Positions 33,986 through 45,641 of a DNA stretch of 64,000 nucleotides are shown in pieces. The stretch is from Paracyclopina nana (lineage: Eukaryota; Arthropoda; Copepoda; Cyclopoida; Cyclopettidae): positions 1,798,001 through 1,862,000 of the forward strand of contig JAGUCH010000005.1 in NCBI GenBank assembly GCA_019096065.1, read 5' to 3'. Below the pieces are notes generated by a model. It searched no databases and was not told where the DNA came from. It saw nothing but the letters and a program-made list of their open reading frames with translations. Position 1 is the first letter of the stretch; each line of letters begins with the position of its first letter. The position numbers and the translations under genes are program-made.

Positions 33986-35964
33986 AAGGTTGCGAGAATG
34001 AGCATATTTTCATAACGCTATTACAATTATCTCACGCTTACATCTCAAATTCATTTTTACAAATAGGAAACATCAATTTTAGCCCGAAAATATACTAATG
34101 GATAAAAATATGTATGCAAACTGAATGCTTTATATTTTAAATAGTAAAAAACCCGAGCGTTTTGCCACCATATTCAGAGATGGAAGGCAAAGTTGGAATG
34201 ATATGCATATGGCACATAATTCATCATTGATGCAGAAAATAAATTGTGCTCTCAGTCACGGCGCATTTAGCCAAAAATTATTTTGAGCTAGGAGAGTATA
34301 TGCTGTATACTAAGCATGGCACCATGATGAGCTGTTAAAATGTTGACGAAAATGAGATGATGACGGAGGATGGGAAAATGGGAGAAGAAGGCGGGTCTTT
34401 CACCTGCAACCTTTCCCAAAAACTCAAACGCGGACCGGCCATAATAGCATCGACTCAATACACCGCAGAAATTGATTAGCATCTACGGCAGACCTCCAAA
34501 CTGTAGATGTGAATCCGCGCAGCCTCTTTGGTCGCATGTCCAACAAAGATGAGGTTTTCTGGCTAAATAGAGAAGTAAATGTATATAGTATGCCACAGAA
34601 GATCATATGTTTTCCATCTCTTTGTCACACAATACTTAGAGCAATACAGTAAAGTGTCCCTCTTCTTGAGAGTGCGTACGAACAGAAGGAAAGGTATTTT
34701 GTGTGGAAATTGCTTCAGTGGTCGTTTAGAAAGCCCACTGAGCTGCTGCTACACGCAAGCTGTATACGTAGTAGCAGAGATTTGCTTTGCATGATCATGA
34801 GCTCGCAGTTAGCCCAATTTTCGGTGGTGGATAGGTAAATCTCCTATACGACTGAGTGATTTCTATTGGCAATTTCCGGTCAGGACTAACCTGCTTTAGT
34901 GCCTTTTTTCGTACTAGTACATCATGCCAACTTCAATTGGGCTCCACTGAGTCTTTTTCACTTTCTCGTAGCATAAAAAAATTGGCCTTTTCTCGTTCAT
35001 GTGTGTGGCAATTGCCATGAAACGTGCTGATAAGATGTGTTAAATGAGCCTGCATTCCACATAATCATTAGGCAGTACACAAAAATACCTGCAACCTCTA
35101 AGTACAATTATTATAGAGTTCTTTGAAATAATAATGGAAGTCCACATGCACTTTGCTCTTTATGCTGTTTTTCGCGCAATTTTCATCCAGGAGCTTGTGT
35201 AATGGAAAGTTAGATTGCTGCACTGAAGCAGTGTGCGATCCTATCTTCTAAGGTTGCTTAGCTATGAAACATATTGCACCTGCTCTTGGTGCAATAGTAT
35301 AACGCACATAACTTCAAATAGCTTTCGTAGCAAATTGGGCAGCAAGACTACAACAATAATTGTGTAAGCAGGTGAGCTTTCTTCCATCGTCATATCCAAA
35401 ATATTATCTGATTGTCAATTAATTAGTCTGATGAATAATTGATGACAGAACAGGGCATCATCATGAATTTCCTGCCAGTTATGTGAGGGACACGAATAGG
35501 TTCCATATCAGATATATATAGAGGTAAACTGATCGCCCACTATGCAACGAAACTATGGGAAAACTGGTCTTAATAGCTGTTGTGCTCATCACTCATCAAC
35601 CTGGATTAATTGACGTTTACCTGAGAGCCCCATTATAGACACCACTCAAAATTAAGCCTAGTTTCAGAATGAAAGAGAAACTACATAGCCAACGGGCTAC
35701 ATTACAACTATCATTCAAATTCATGAGGCCATTTAATTCAAACAGCATAAATTAATTGCTAGTTAAAAGGATACCATAAGTGTACACAATTCCCTGAATC
35801 AGACTCTATTTTCAAAAGGAGAATTTTATGGAGATTTCATCGTGGCGCAGGGTCATTATCGATTCTTGAGTACTGATAATGAGCGTGAAAAAGTCACAAT
35901 AAAATCTCCAGAAGAAACTTAGCCTTTGTCTGCATGTTTTTATTAAAAAAATGTTATTTACCCC

Positions 35965-36003
<39 letters not shown>

Positions 36004-36025
36004 CAGCCTTCAAATGTTAATTAAT

Positions 36026-36240
36026 TCTCATATCGCGGCTCATTATCTTCCGCGTCTTTGATCGTGGCCTGCTTATGGTTGTTATCGCTTCTTATTTACT
36101 GACATCGCAACCTCGTCAGTAAATAAGAACCATTTACAACCGCAACCATGCTACGATCAAACACGCGGAAGATAATGAGCCCGCATTTTAGTTTAACCAA
36201 AACTGATACTGGTTAGACCAAACTGACTTTAGTCCGCACA
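36026..36240 (+). mobile_element. Truncated copy of the palindromic MITE carrying a nested 144-bp hairpin element
   Basis: The flanks TTCTCATATCGC and CGCATTTTAGTTTAACC are consecutive in the MITE copy at 28744. Here they are split by an insertion bounded by GGCTCATTATCTTCCGCG and CGCGGAAGATAATGAGCC (about 36037-36181). The direct repeat CGC on both sides of the insert is a possible 3-bp target duplication. The interior of the insert is itself palindromic (TTATTTACTGAC...GTCAGTAAATAA). The outer MITE stops about half way, so it is truncated. Confidence 0.7.
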
Positions 36241-36256
36241 ATCGATTCAGAAGTTG

Positions 36257-36650
36257 CCTCCTAAGTACCTTGCTTATATGAAATCGGCCTATTTTAGCCA
36301 GATATTAGCCCGATTTCATATTATCGAAGTCAAGCTAAGGCAAGCAAAGCAAGGTTCTTTGGAGGCTAATATCTCAGCAAATACTGAGTGCATTGGCACC
36401 AAATTTGGCTGGATTAATCCAAATATCAACCTATAGCTACGTTCGAAATTCGGTTTAGTTCCGAGGCCGTTTAGAGGAGTGTCTTTTTTTTGGCAGGTAA
36501 AGTCAGCCAATGGATGGAATCATCAGATTCTGTTGAAATTTGGTATCGTGGCTATTCTTATGAATCTTACCAAATTTGGTGCCAATCGACACAGTAGTTG
36601 CTGAGCTATAAGCCTCCAAAGTACCTTGCTTTTTTGAGAAATCGGCCTAC
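36257..36650. repeat. Dispersed repeat family with internal 52-bp inverted repeats
   Basis: The segments at about 36357-36409 and 36571-36622 are inverted copies (CTTTGGAGGCTAATATCTC... and its complement ...GAGCTATAAGCCTCCAAAG). A related sequence occurs at about 28360-28427 plus 28600-28636, interrupted there by the TTAA-flanked MITE. The ATGAAATCGGCC and TTGGTGCCAAT blocks are shared. It is noncoding and its true ends are undefined. Confidence 0.6.
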
Positions 36651-36999
36651 AATCAGCAACAATTAATTTTCCATTGCAAAAACACAACTCAAAAATTGCT
36701 TTTTTTGTTATTTTGATACTTTTCCAGGTGAGCTATGCCTAAAAAGCTATACTGAAAATAAACCATTACACTGAAATAGTTCAACGCTAATTTTCTGGCG
36801 CAAAATGGAGTCAGGTTTACCTTAACATTTGTAGACAGTGATGAGGGGTTGGTTACGTTGCCAGGTGTCATCATCGCACATTTGGGAGTTCTCCTCCGCT
36901 TATTGGCGTTCCGCGGCGCAACGCGCGGTTCGGCGAACTACGCCACTCACGAAACGTCAATGAGGTGAAAGAAAGCCTGATCACAGTTCAAGTTGAACC

Positions 37000-39900
37000 A
37001 TGGCCAACCTCAGTTGCGAAGCGTTGAAGACCTCCACTCCCAAAGCTCCATCAAGGCATAGGGAGTTTTTCGAGAAGCTCTACGGTTCTTTGGACCAGCA
37101 AAAAGGCAGCGACAGTGGCAAAAAGCTGGATAGCAGCAGTAGCAGTGACGAAAGCAGTCCAAGGTCGAAAGATGAGGAAATTTCACCCGACACGAGCACA
37201 TCCAACCGAGACGAGGATTTGCCCCAGGTCAGTCCAAAACCTAAATTACTTTATACAAATATCATCAAATAAATGAGGTATTTTTAGGTGGTGCCCAAAT
37301 CTTCACCTGTAAGACCGTTTGCTGCGTTTCCTCTGGACCAACCTGTATCACCGCATTTTATGGCAGCCGCCGCGGCTTCGCATCATTTCCCGTATTTCCC
37401 GCAATCTGGCTTGCACCATCATCCCACTTTTGCAGCCCCAGGATCGAGCCCAGACTCTGCTTCGTTGAGGTTTCCGGATTTCCCATTTCCAGGTGGATTG
37501 GCAGCTTTTTGTAAGTACAATTCATCCCCAAATTCGGCAGCAAAAGTTCCACAACTTTTGCTGTCCCTGAGATAAATCAAAACTATCAAACTGCTCAAAA
37601 TTACACAGGGAAAAGCTTAAGAAAAGCACAATTTAGACCTATTTATTCGAAGGTGAAGGCAGCCTTAATTTGGGTCGATGTAAGCGCATAAAAAGGCTTT
37701 TTGTAATTAAGTGAGCTCATTCATTATGAGATTGAATTGGCACTCAAATACAGGCTCAGAGGAGGAAGTAGTAAATTGAGCAGTCTGTCCACTTTTTGAC
37801 GGATAAATGAGGAGGAGGTGGCGCGCAAATTGACCATTCATTATAAGGCACGCGCGCGAGCTGCATATAAAAGTGAGCTCACCTGGAAAAGCCAATTAAA
37901 AGCACTTTTTTGACGCGTGAGCGGTCAGGTGTTGATAATTGCGTAGCCATATTTTTTCGCATGTCACGACAGATGTGGTTTCAATTTCTTGACCTGAACA
38001 AATTTGCTCTTTATTGAATTTATGGGCTATGCTATGCTATGGTGGGTGCAATGAGGCAGATGCTCATTGCGAGCAATGCAATTATCAGTTATATGATCAC
38101 ACCTGAGTTTTATCTTGTTCATCACTCCCATTACACGAGACAGCACAAAATTTCACAAAGTTGGCCATCGGTTTTACCCAAATGCATTCAAACCAATTTA
38201 GCTTGAATTTCCAGAAAAATAGTCTAATAGTAACCAAAAATTACCTAATTTGAACGAGGATTGCCTTATGTTAACGAAAAATTAACTTAAGTTCGCGAAG
38301 TAATGTTCACAAAAAATTAGTAAATGTCCACCTAAAATTAAGTTAAGTATTTTAATAAGAGGATTTCATGTTGACAGGCAATCATGTAATGTCTACTTGT
38401 CTTGCTAATGCCTAAAATGGGAAATCATCTTTTTTCGGCCAACATTCAAAATTGAAGAAATCTTAACGCACGCCGATATCCTGGATGTAACAACTTTTGG
38501 CTGTTTTTGATATAACTAATGTGCGCGCTGGGGAGTCTCGCCGTATGTCAGTGAATTTGATGCTTAATTGGACTTTTTCATCACATGACCATTAGCATTT
38601 TGGCTTTGATGACTTTTCCCCGAGCAGGAAGTGAGGCTAAACGAGGTCGATCAACCACTTCCGGTGTCACCTTCGGCATTAATCAGTTTTGGCAGAAGCT
38701 CTCGTTTTATTAATAATCCTCATGAGAACCCGCCACGATCCATCATTACCTTATTGAGCAGCTATATATCCCTTCCTATTGTTCTCCTTTTTCCCATCGT
38801 TTTCACCAAATGGCCGCGTAGCAGTCGACGAGAACAATACAAATAGATAGCAAGATGATTGAGAAAAAAGCCAAATATTCACACGGGGCAACTGATGAGG
38901 TCATTTTTGAACAAAAGCCCGCTGACGTGAGCACAAGCATTAGGCTTTCCACTCAAAAGCATCCTCATTGGCCTATCAACATTGATGACAGTGGGAAAGC
39001 AGCGGGCATTTCCAGCCCTTATTACTAGAGTAAATAGATATTTACCAGAGCCTGCTATGTGGCTCTTAATGGCCAACTCGCGTTTGAGATTAATTAATTT
39101 GCAATTAGCAGTTGAGCTGCCGAGTTCTTTTTCCAACTCGGTAGAGGAAATGTTGGCAAGGCATGCAATAATGATCTTTGCTTTATTTTAGTGGCCCGAA
39201 GAAGGAGGAAGGATCCGCGGCAAAGGCGGCAACGCACGACTTTTACCTCGGATCAAACGCTGCGCTTGGAGCTCGAATATCAGAGGAACGAATACATTTC
39301 GCGGCCAAGGAGATTCGAACTGGCCGAAGCACTCGACTTGACCGAGACACAAATCAAAATCTGGTTCCAGAATAGGCGAGCCAAAGATAAACGCATCGAA
39401 AAGGCTCATCTTGACCACCAATACAGGTAATACTATGATACTAGAACGATCCCATATTCGAGTTTTTAGTCAAGTTACGTTGCTAAAATAGCAACCTTAC
39501 TTGATCAGTTAAGTTCAGCTTGTTCTAGCCAAGATCGGTTCGTTTTAGCCATGTTCAGTTGACCGCTGAGCTGACACGCCAACGCGTTGTACATGAGCAG
39601 CTGATGAGGAAAGTTACCTGTTCGCAATTGAGAGATCTTCAGTTACTACGCAAATGAGAACACTTTTGCTAAGTTCAGTTTGGCAACTGAACTTGGCTAG
39701 TCAAGCAAGCTAGTACTACATAAAATTAAGTTAAGTTAAGTTCCACCTACATAAATATCTGGGAACGGAACTGAACTAAACTTAACTTCACTAACAGGTC
39801 AATATGGGTAATTTTCAGCTGTTTATTGAGTCCGCCACTCTTTATATGAGAGTTTTTAGCTTTGTCAACTTGGATAATTTGAGCGGAACTTTGCCAAAAA

Positions 39901-40180
39901 ATGAAATTCAGCTCCAAACTCGCTCCGCTCTATTAGATAAAATGAGATAATTTATTTTTTCAACATTTATAGGTGCTTGGCGATTGGAGCGAGCTATGCT
40001 GGACCGACTTTATGCACCGAATGCTACTACAAGCCCGGATCATGCGGATCCATACACCAAGGCACGCCCATCCCCGCCCCGCCCCCCTCAATGATCCCTG
40101 GTATGTCTCCGTCGACCACGCCCTCTCCCACCCACACGCCTTTACCGCCGGCTCCGTCGACTCAGAATACCACTAATTAA
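37000..40180 (+). CDS. ro: Homeodomain transcription factor, rough type
   Basis: Nuclear transcription factor; Drosophila rough specifies photoreceptors R2 and R5 in the eye. Four exons, 37000-37227, 37288-37510, 39192-39426 and 39973-40180, give 297 residues. The start is [10 protein letters not shown] in an ACCATGG context. The homeodomain lies on exon 3: [20 protein letters not shown], then [20 protein letters not shown] and [20 protein letters not shown]. The NEYISR and AKDKRIEKA stretches are specific to rough proteins, and position 50 of the homeodomain is Gln (IWFQNRR). The N-terminus holds '[13 protein letters not shown]' and a Ser/acidic patch, exon 2 is rich in Pro, Phe and His, and the C-terminus has six Cys-spaced residues ([12 protein letters not shown]) then Pro/Thr-rich sequence. 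Intron 2 is 1.7 kb; intron 3 carries a 358-bp inverted-repeat element. Confidence 0.93.
39451..39808. repeat. 358-bp element with imperfect ~28-bp inverted ends inside rough intron 3
   Basis: The left end CCCATATTCGAGTTTTTAG and the complement of the right end, CCCATATTGACCTGTTAG, align over about 28 bp. The interior consists of degenerate AAGTTCAGTT-like units in both orientations. No target duplication is obvious. It resembles an old non-autonomous DNA element. Confidence 0.55.
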
Positions 40181-43100
40181 ATCAAGCTGCACAGCTTTAA
40201 AATTCCCTTACATGCTACAAAATACTATTGCACTGTATTCTAGTCACTCACACGTACTCACTGAAAATATACTACGATGCTTTCTAAAGATGAAACGTTG
40301 AAAATTGTTATGCATGCTTCTCTGATCGGCGTTTCCTTTTGATGAGAATGCATATGGGAATTGAAATGCGAGCAAATCCGATTTCCACTCCTGCTCACCT
40401 ATTGTCATCGATACTACAAGTGCTGAGCATTACAATCCATACCTAGTACTAAAGACTTCTTACATGAACTCATGTTGGCATGTGTTACTTTTCTCAGCGC
40501 ACACAACTAATTCCCTGATCGATGTTAAATTGGCAAAAGTTGACACCAATAATTTGAGGGGCAAATTGTGGAAGTGCAGACCGCACAAATCCGGGACGGA
40601 CAACAGATGCCCACTAAAATTGGCCGAAATGATGCTTTTTGACCGCAAAACGCGTGCTGTCCACCTTTTCCTCGCTTTCCTAATAACAACCCTATCCATA
40701 TTTGCTAGAGTACCGAAAATAGCGCCCTTCTTTATGACCAGTTGAGCTGAGAAGCGAGTTGATAACTTTAAGGCCAAACCTTACTTAATTTCATATATTT
40801 AACATCATAGTAATTCATTGCCTTTTTAGATAAATAAAAATAGGAAATTAGGAATTTAAAATTCAAGTCCAATTTCTCATTAGGTGCTGAGTGTAGCGTC
40901 AGCTGATTGAGATTAGAGATTGATTTCGTTAATTTATTTCGTCAACAACATTTAAAATGGGCTTATTGGCTGAGCGCCAATATTGGTGGTGACATCTGCC
41001 CAAAACCAAGGAACTAGAAAATCCCCACCATATCAGACCAGTCATCTTTTCACCCTCGAATTCACACATGAATTCAAAAGTTCTATGAATAGAAATTACT
41101 CTCCCTCTCATCTTTGTAGGTCTAAACAACATGTGCTTTTGTTTTGAGAGGGATTTGTGGTTGTGGCACACCTGATCAGTTTTGTGGTAATGACACTAAT
41201 TTTAGCTGGGCTAATCCTGTCATTAACTTTAGTTAGCATCACTGTTGTAGCTACAACTGTCAGACTGACAATTGGCACGTGCTACTACTGCTCTTTCGAG
41301 TGGCTCAGGTCAATTAAAAATTACACTCAAACGTAATCTACTTATGTCATAACCCATTTGTCTTATTCTAATTATCCAAGTGAAATTCAAACGAATATTA
41401 TTAGAGAGGCGCTAAGCTAAGCAGGATGCACCTTTTCACATTTCTAACCGTCCACGAATCTGCAGTTGGCACAAAAATGTAAATTGACGAAAGGTCAAAA
41501 AGGCTAATCGTAATAAGGATGAAATTTCAAAAATCTGAAGTAAATAATGACTCATATCAAAGGTATTTTCTCGTTGATTGCTAACTGCAGTTTTTTGTTT
41601 AACGCCATTATCAGCAATGAGACAAATGTCAGTTGGCAAAAAGTTTTTCGTCATATTTGTCAAGGATTACTTTGATAAAAAATCCCACTTTTTTTATTAC
41701 GTGAGGACAAATTAAATTAGGCCAAATCAGAAATAACCCACAATTAAGCAGAGAAGGGCGAAAAATAGCTCATCACGAGCAGTAATCTACAATGAGGTTG
41801 CGTGAACAATCAAGAGATTGTTGCGTCATCCGGATATTCGGAATTCAGAAATGTTTCATTCATCTCACAATTCAAAGCAAGCGAAGCAGATAATTGAATA
41901 TGAATCGTATTGAGATGGAGATGAAATAGGGCCATTTTACATAAACGGTAAAAAATGGCATGGATTTATGAAATCGGTTTATTGACAATGGAATTGATTT
42001 TCTGCTTGAAAAACGTGAAATGCATGCGAAACACAGAAGAGTACTTGAAAGTGACGCAAGACTTGCAGTTTTGCAGGAAAAGCAGCAAAGTGGTAAAAAA
42101 GCCTTGAGGTTTCAGGTTATCCACTTCTCTGCCACCAAAAATAAAACTCTTTTTCCGTGGTTTGAAACAAACGAGGAAGGCTTATAATAGCGATGATGAA
42201 GATGGGAGAAAACGTCAATGCATTCACAACGCGCAAGTGAGATTTTTAATGCTACAGTACATTCCCCACCAAGCACAAAAATCATAATTTATCCATCTGG
42301 AAAATGTTGAGAATTTCAAAGGTTATTTTTTTGACATGACTGCAACTGCTAGTAAAAAAAGTTTTGAAGATTCTTTTTTTCTGCTTGCTTGAAATCCTCT
42401 CAAAATGACATTGCCTTCCGAACTAACTTCCATGTAGTATTTTGAGTTAATGAGATGTTGCACAACTTCCATTTTGTTAATAGATCATTCGAAAATCAAA
42501 ATAGCTATTTTTACTCTCATAGCTAAGGGCATTGTGAAAAAATCAAAATCTGGTCACGTCAAGAGTCGTGAAAGAAGCTTCTGGTCGGGCTTTAAAATAA
42601 GCCAGAGCGGAAACCCGGCTGGATGTGTGCGTAAGGTTTGACAATGCGAGTGCTAGTTTCAGTGCTACAAAAACGTGCACGGGCTCAATCTCACGCTCCC
42701 TATCTGTGAACTATATGAGCAATGCTTTGAGCACACAGTGGATCTACAAGTTCAGCTGACATGATACTAAAGCTTGGCGTAATTGCTGAAGCAATTGGAA
42801 AAACGGGCACTTAACAGCTACAACGAACATTCTTGGCCACACATTCGCTCCTGTGAGTAGAGAGGAGTGATGCATCGACGTAAAACAATGTTCTCTTCAT
42901 CAAGGTAGGACAACAATGTTCTCAAGACAATTAACAGCGAAAATAGAGCACATTCATTGCTAATTTGCTTACCTACCAAAATTACGAGTTTAAGCTTAGA
43001 ACACTCACCTTAATGCCTCAATTCAGAATTGTGTTCCTGCTTCCAAAGCCTGAATTTTAGTCGCTCGGTCCGGATGACTAGTTAATTTTGTTGCCAAAAC

Positions 43101-43574
43101 GCCACATGAGATTTACGACGTTAATCAGCTTTGAGTGAAAATGGATCCTCAGCCTCAGCATGTTTCTTTGTCAGATTCACCAGCTACAACGTTCTCGCCG
43201 GAAAATTGCTCAAATGTTTTTTCTTGCTTTTATCCAAAATTCTTATCTTCAAATGCCAAGGCAAGTATAGCTTTTTCATTTTTATTCGCTTAGTCACTCT
43301 TCTGAAAGTGTTTGCAATCCTTTTTTTGGCAATCCGCCCCTTTGCTATGGTTCGAAAGATCAAACTCATTGAAGTAGTTACACTTTTTCAGTTTTTTGCT
43401 CTATCTCACCTGTTTGCAGTCAGCTGATTCAGCTATCAGCTGAGAGTCTGAGACGCTTGAGGACTCGAATTTAGTCGTCAGCTGAATCAACGAAATCGAA
43501 AAAAGTGCTGCCAGATGCGGTGACTTACAGTCAAACCGGCGAATTTTTTTGGCGTAAACGGGGTCGTATAAATG

Positions 43575-44688
43575 GGTCTCAAGACTTTTGCCCCTAGCCG
43601 TTTACCCCTGATATGTTTGCCCCAGGCCGTTTGCCCCTGTAGACGTCTGCCCCTAAGATCTTTGTCCTTAGAGACAGTCACCCCCAAGACATTTGCCCTT
43701 TGGATTTTTGCCCCTATACAAGTTTGCCTTGGATTTTTGCCCCTAAAGACACTTGCCCCTTAGATGTTAGCCCTGGATATATTTGCCCCTTGGATTTTTG
43801 CCCCTTGGCTTTTTTGCCCTTGGTTTTTGCCTTGGATTTTTGCCCTTGGATTTTTGCCCTTGATTTTTGCCCTTGATTTTTGCCCTTGGATTTTTACCCC
43901 TAGGATGTTGCCTCAGGCACTTTTGCCCCAAGTACCAGTAAAATTTTGGCCTTAGGAATTTTGCCCTGGGTTATTTTGCTCATGGGTTGCCACTGCACTG
44001 TTGACTCGAGTTGACAATGTGTCCAATTTGAAATGAACTTTCAGCACCAATTGGACTATACAAATTCCTAAAAGTCATTTTAGGGATAAGATTATACATT
44101 GCCTCAATCCAATCAGCTTATTAAAAAATTAATAAAACTATTATTTGTAAAAGCAGAAAAAATGATTGTTTTGGATAGGATAAGGTTAGGTTAGTTTAGG
44201 ATTCCGGTTAAAGAAGGTTTTGTTATGTAAAATTATTAAAAATGCAAATTATCATGAAATAATGAAGTGAAAATAATGTGGGCAACCATCTTGGAGGCAA
44301 AAGTTCAAGGGGCAAAAGTCCTAGGGGCAAAAGTCCTGGGGGCAAAAGTCCTAGGGGCAAAAGTCCTAGGGGCAAAAGTCCTAGGGGCAAAAGTCCTGGG
44401 GGCAAAAGTCCTAGGGACAAAAGTCCTAGGGGCAAAAGTCCTAGGGGCAAAAGTACAAGGGGAAAATATATCCAGGGGCAAACATCTAAGGGGGAAGCGT
44501 CTTCAGGGGCAAAAATCCCAGGGGCAAACATTTCTAGGGGCAAATGTGTCTAAGGGAAAATGTCTTGGGGGCAAAAGTCTTTAGGGGCAAAAATCTTAGG
44601 GGCAAACATGCTAGGGGTAAACGGCTAGGGGCAAACAGCTAGGGGTAAACGGCTAGGGGCAAACAGCTAGGGGCAAAGTGCACGCAGC
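43575..44688. mobile_element. Foldback-like element with minisatellite inverted arms
   Basis: The left arm (about 43587-43960) is built of TTTGCCCCT-type units. The right arm (about 44296-44680) is built of GGGGCAAAAGTCCTA units, 15 bp long and near-perfect in its centre. The arms are reverse complements of each other, and their outer ends align (CCCCTAGCCGTTTACCCC against its complement). The middle, about 330 bp, is unique and AT-rich. A perfect 10-bp direct repeat, CGTATAAATG, lies outside both arms (43565-43574 and 44689-44698), as expected for a target duplication. Open frames through the arms (GAKVL and LGLLP repeats) are by-products of the 15-bp period. Confidence 0.8.
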
Positions 44689-45442
44689 CGTATAAATGAC
44701 CTCATTGCATTATTTAAAAAATGAACAAAGCATGGGAGAAACGCCGATAGTTTCGAAAAGTGGATCATTTTTCTAAAGCTTTTTTCCGCCGGAAAATGGG
44801 ATATTTATATATGTCTCAGGAAATCGGCAAAATATTGCCGAATTTTTGAGAGATCATCTGGCAGCGCTGTTTGTTTTGTTATAAAGAAATTAAGAAAATC
44901 GAATTTGAGTTTATAATATGTGTCTATATTGTGCATCACTTCTAACTTGGAATGTGAACAAACCTGGTGCATTTTCGATTTTATTATCACAATTCTTAGG
45001 ATATTTCCGCTTATGTCGAAAAATAGGAATATGCCTTGACATGAGGTAAGGGAAATCAGCCATTTTTTTTCTGCAACCGCCGAGTTTGCTACGCTAGTCA
45101 AACCAGTGTCAATGCAGATAATTAAAGGCATCTTCCTGGTCTAAAAGGCAAAGTTTTAGCTTTGAGAAATTGCCATGTCACAGCCACGCATTAATCAATT
45201 ATAATTTTGCTAAGCAGGCATCCCTTGGTTAGGCAACAAAGCAGGGAAGGCCTATGCAGCGATGACATCAGGCATTTTGACGGATGAATGATTAAAATTG
45301 ATTATGTATTTCAATTCGCAAAAATTATGTCCTTTTTATATTTGTCATTACGTACTAGTATTTTTTAGTCCTCAAGAGACCAACGCAGGTATACCTGTGC
45401 AATTTTGCTCTGAAATACATAAGAGAAGTAAAGCAATATTCT

Positions 45443-45499
45443 GCTCAAATTATCCGAGGCGGCGAAGCACGCGGTTCCCCGCCTAGGACTCCTACCTAG
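45443..45499 (+). repeat. Short dispersed hairpin repeat, copy 4
   Basis: GCTCAAATTATCCGAGGCGG, a loop, then the complementary CCCCGCCTAGGA and CCTACCTAG. It is the longest match to copy 1 at 20631-20681. Confidence 0.6.
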
Positions 45500-45641
45500 T
45501 TTTATCTCATGATTGAGGGTAGTAAGTTAGCTTAGAAAGAAGAAGCACAATAAGAGATGTGTGAAGGAATTAATCATTTGCTGTGCTGCTGATCTACACC
45601 TTGAGTACATTATTATGATTATTTTCCCCTTGCCTTTCAGT

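Larger units (their letters stand above)
33986..36999. other. Intergenic region between LPMO and rough
   Basis: About 3 kb without a gene. It holds a possible LPMO poly(A) signal (AATAAA at 34238-34243), a poly(A) run of about 30 bases at 35970-36000, a truncated palindromic MITE with a nested insertion (36026-36240), an inverted-repeat family (36257-36650) and a CpG-rich stretch at about 36900-36960 that probably belongs to the rough promoter. Confidence 0.5.
40181..45641. other. Long intergenic region between rough and the sulfotransferase
   Basis: About 5.4 kb, AT-rich. Open frames here lack family similarity and splice support. Contents: the foldback-like minisatellite element at 43575-44688, a hairpin repeat at 45443-45499, and a splice acceptor (TTTCAG at 45635-45640) just before the sulfotransferase start codon, implying an upstream noncoding exon that I cannot place. 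Otherwise nothing is seen. Confidence 0.5.

Noticed and set aside
35965..36001. Poly(A) run as the tail of a LINE or SINE
   Set aside because: No retroelement-like sequence or target duplication around it could be identified, so only a homopolymer run is supported.
43131..43427. Hydrophobic 98-residue open frame
   Set aside because: AT-rich, Phe/Leu-biased frame with no family similarity and no splice partners; typical of chance in T-rich DNA.
44267..44584. Repetitive proteins (GAKVL... and LGLLP... frames), structural or antifreeze-like
   Set aside because: All frames on both strands stay open because the 15-bp repeat lacks stops; there is no start context, splice support or codon bias, and the inverted-arm layout explains it.
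43575..44688. CRISPR-like array
   Set aside because: Units are contiguous 15-bp tandem repeats without spacers, in an animal genome.
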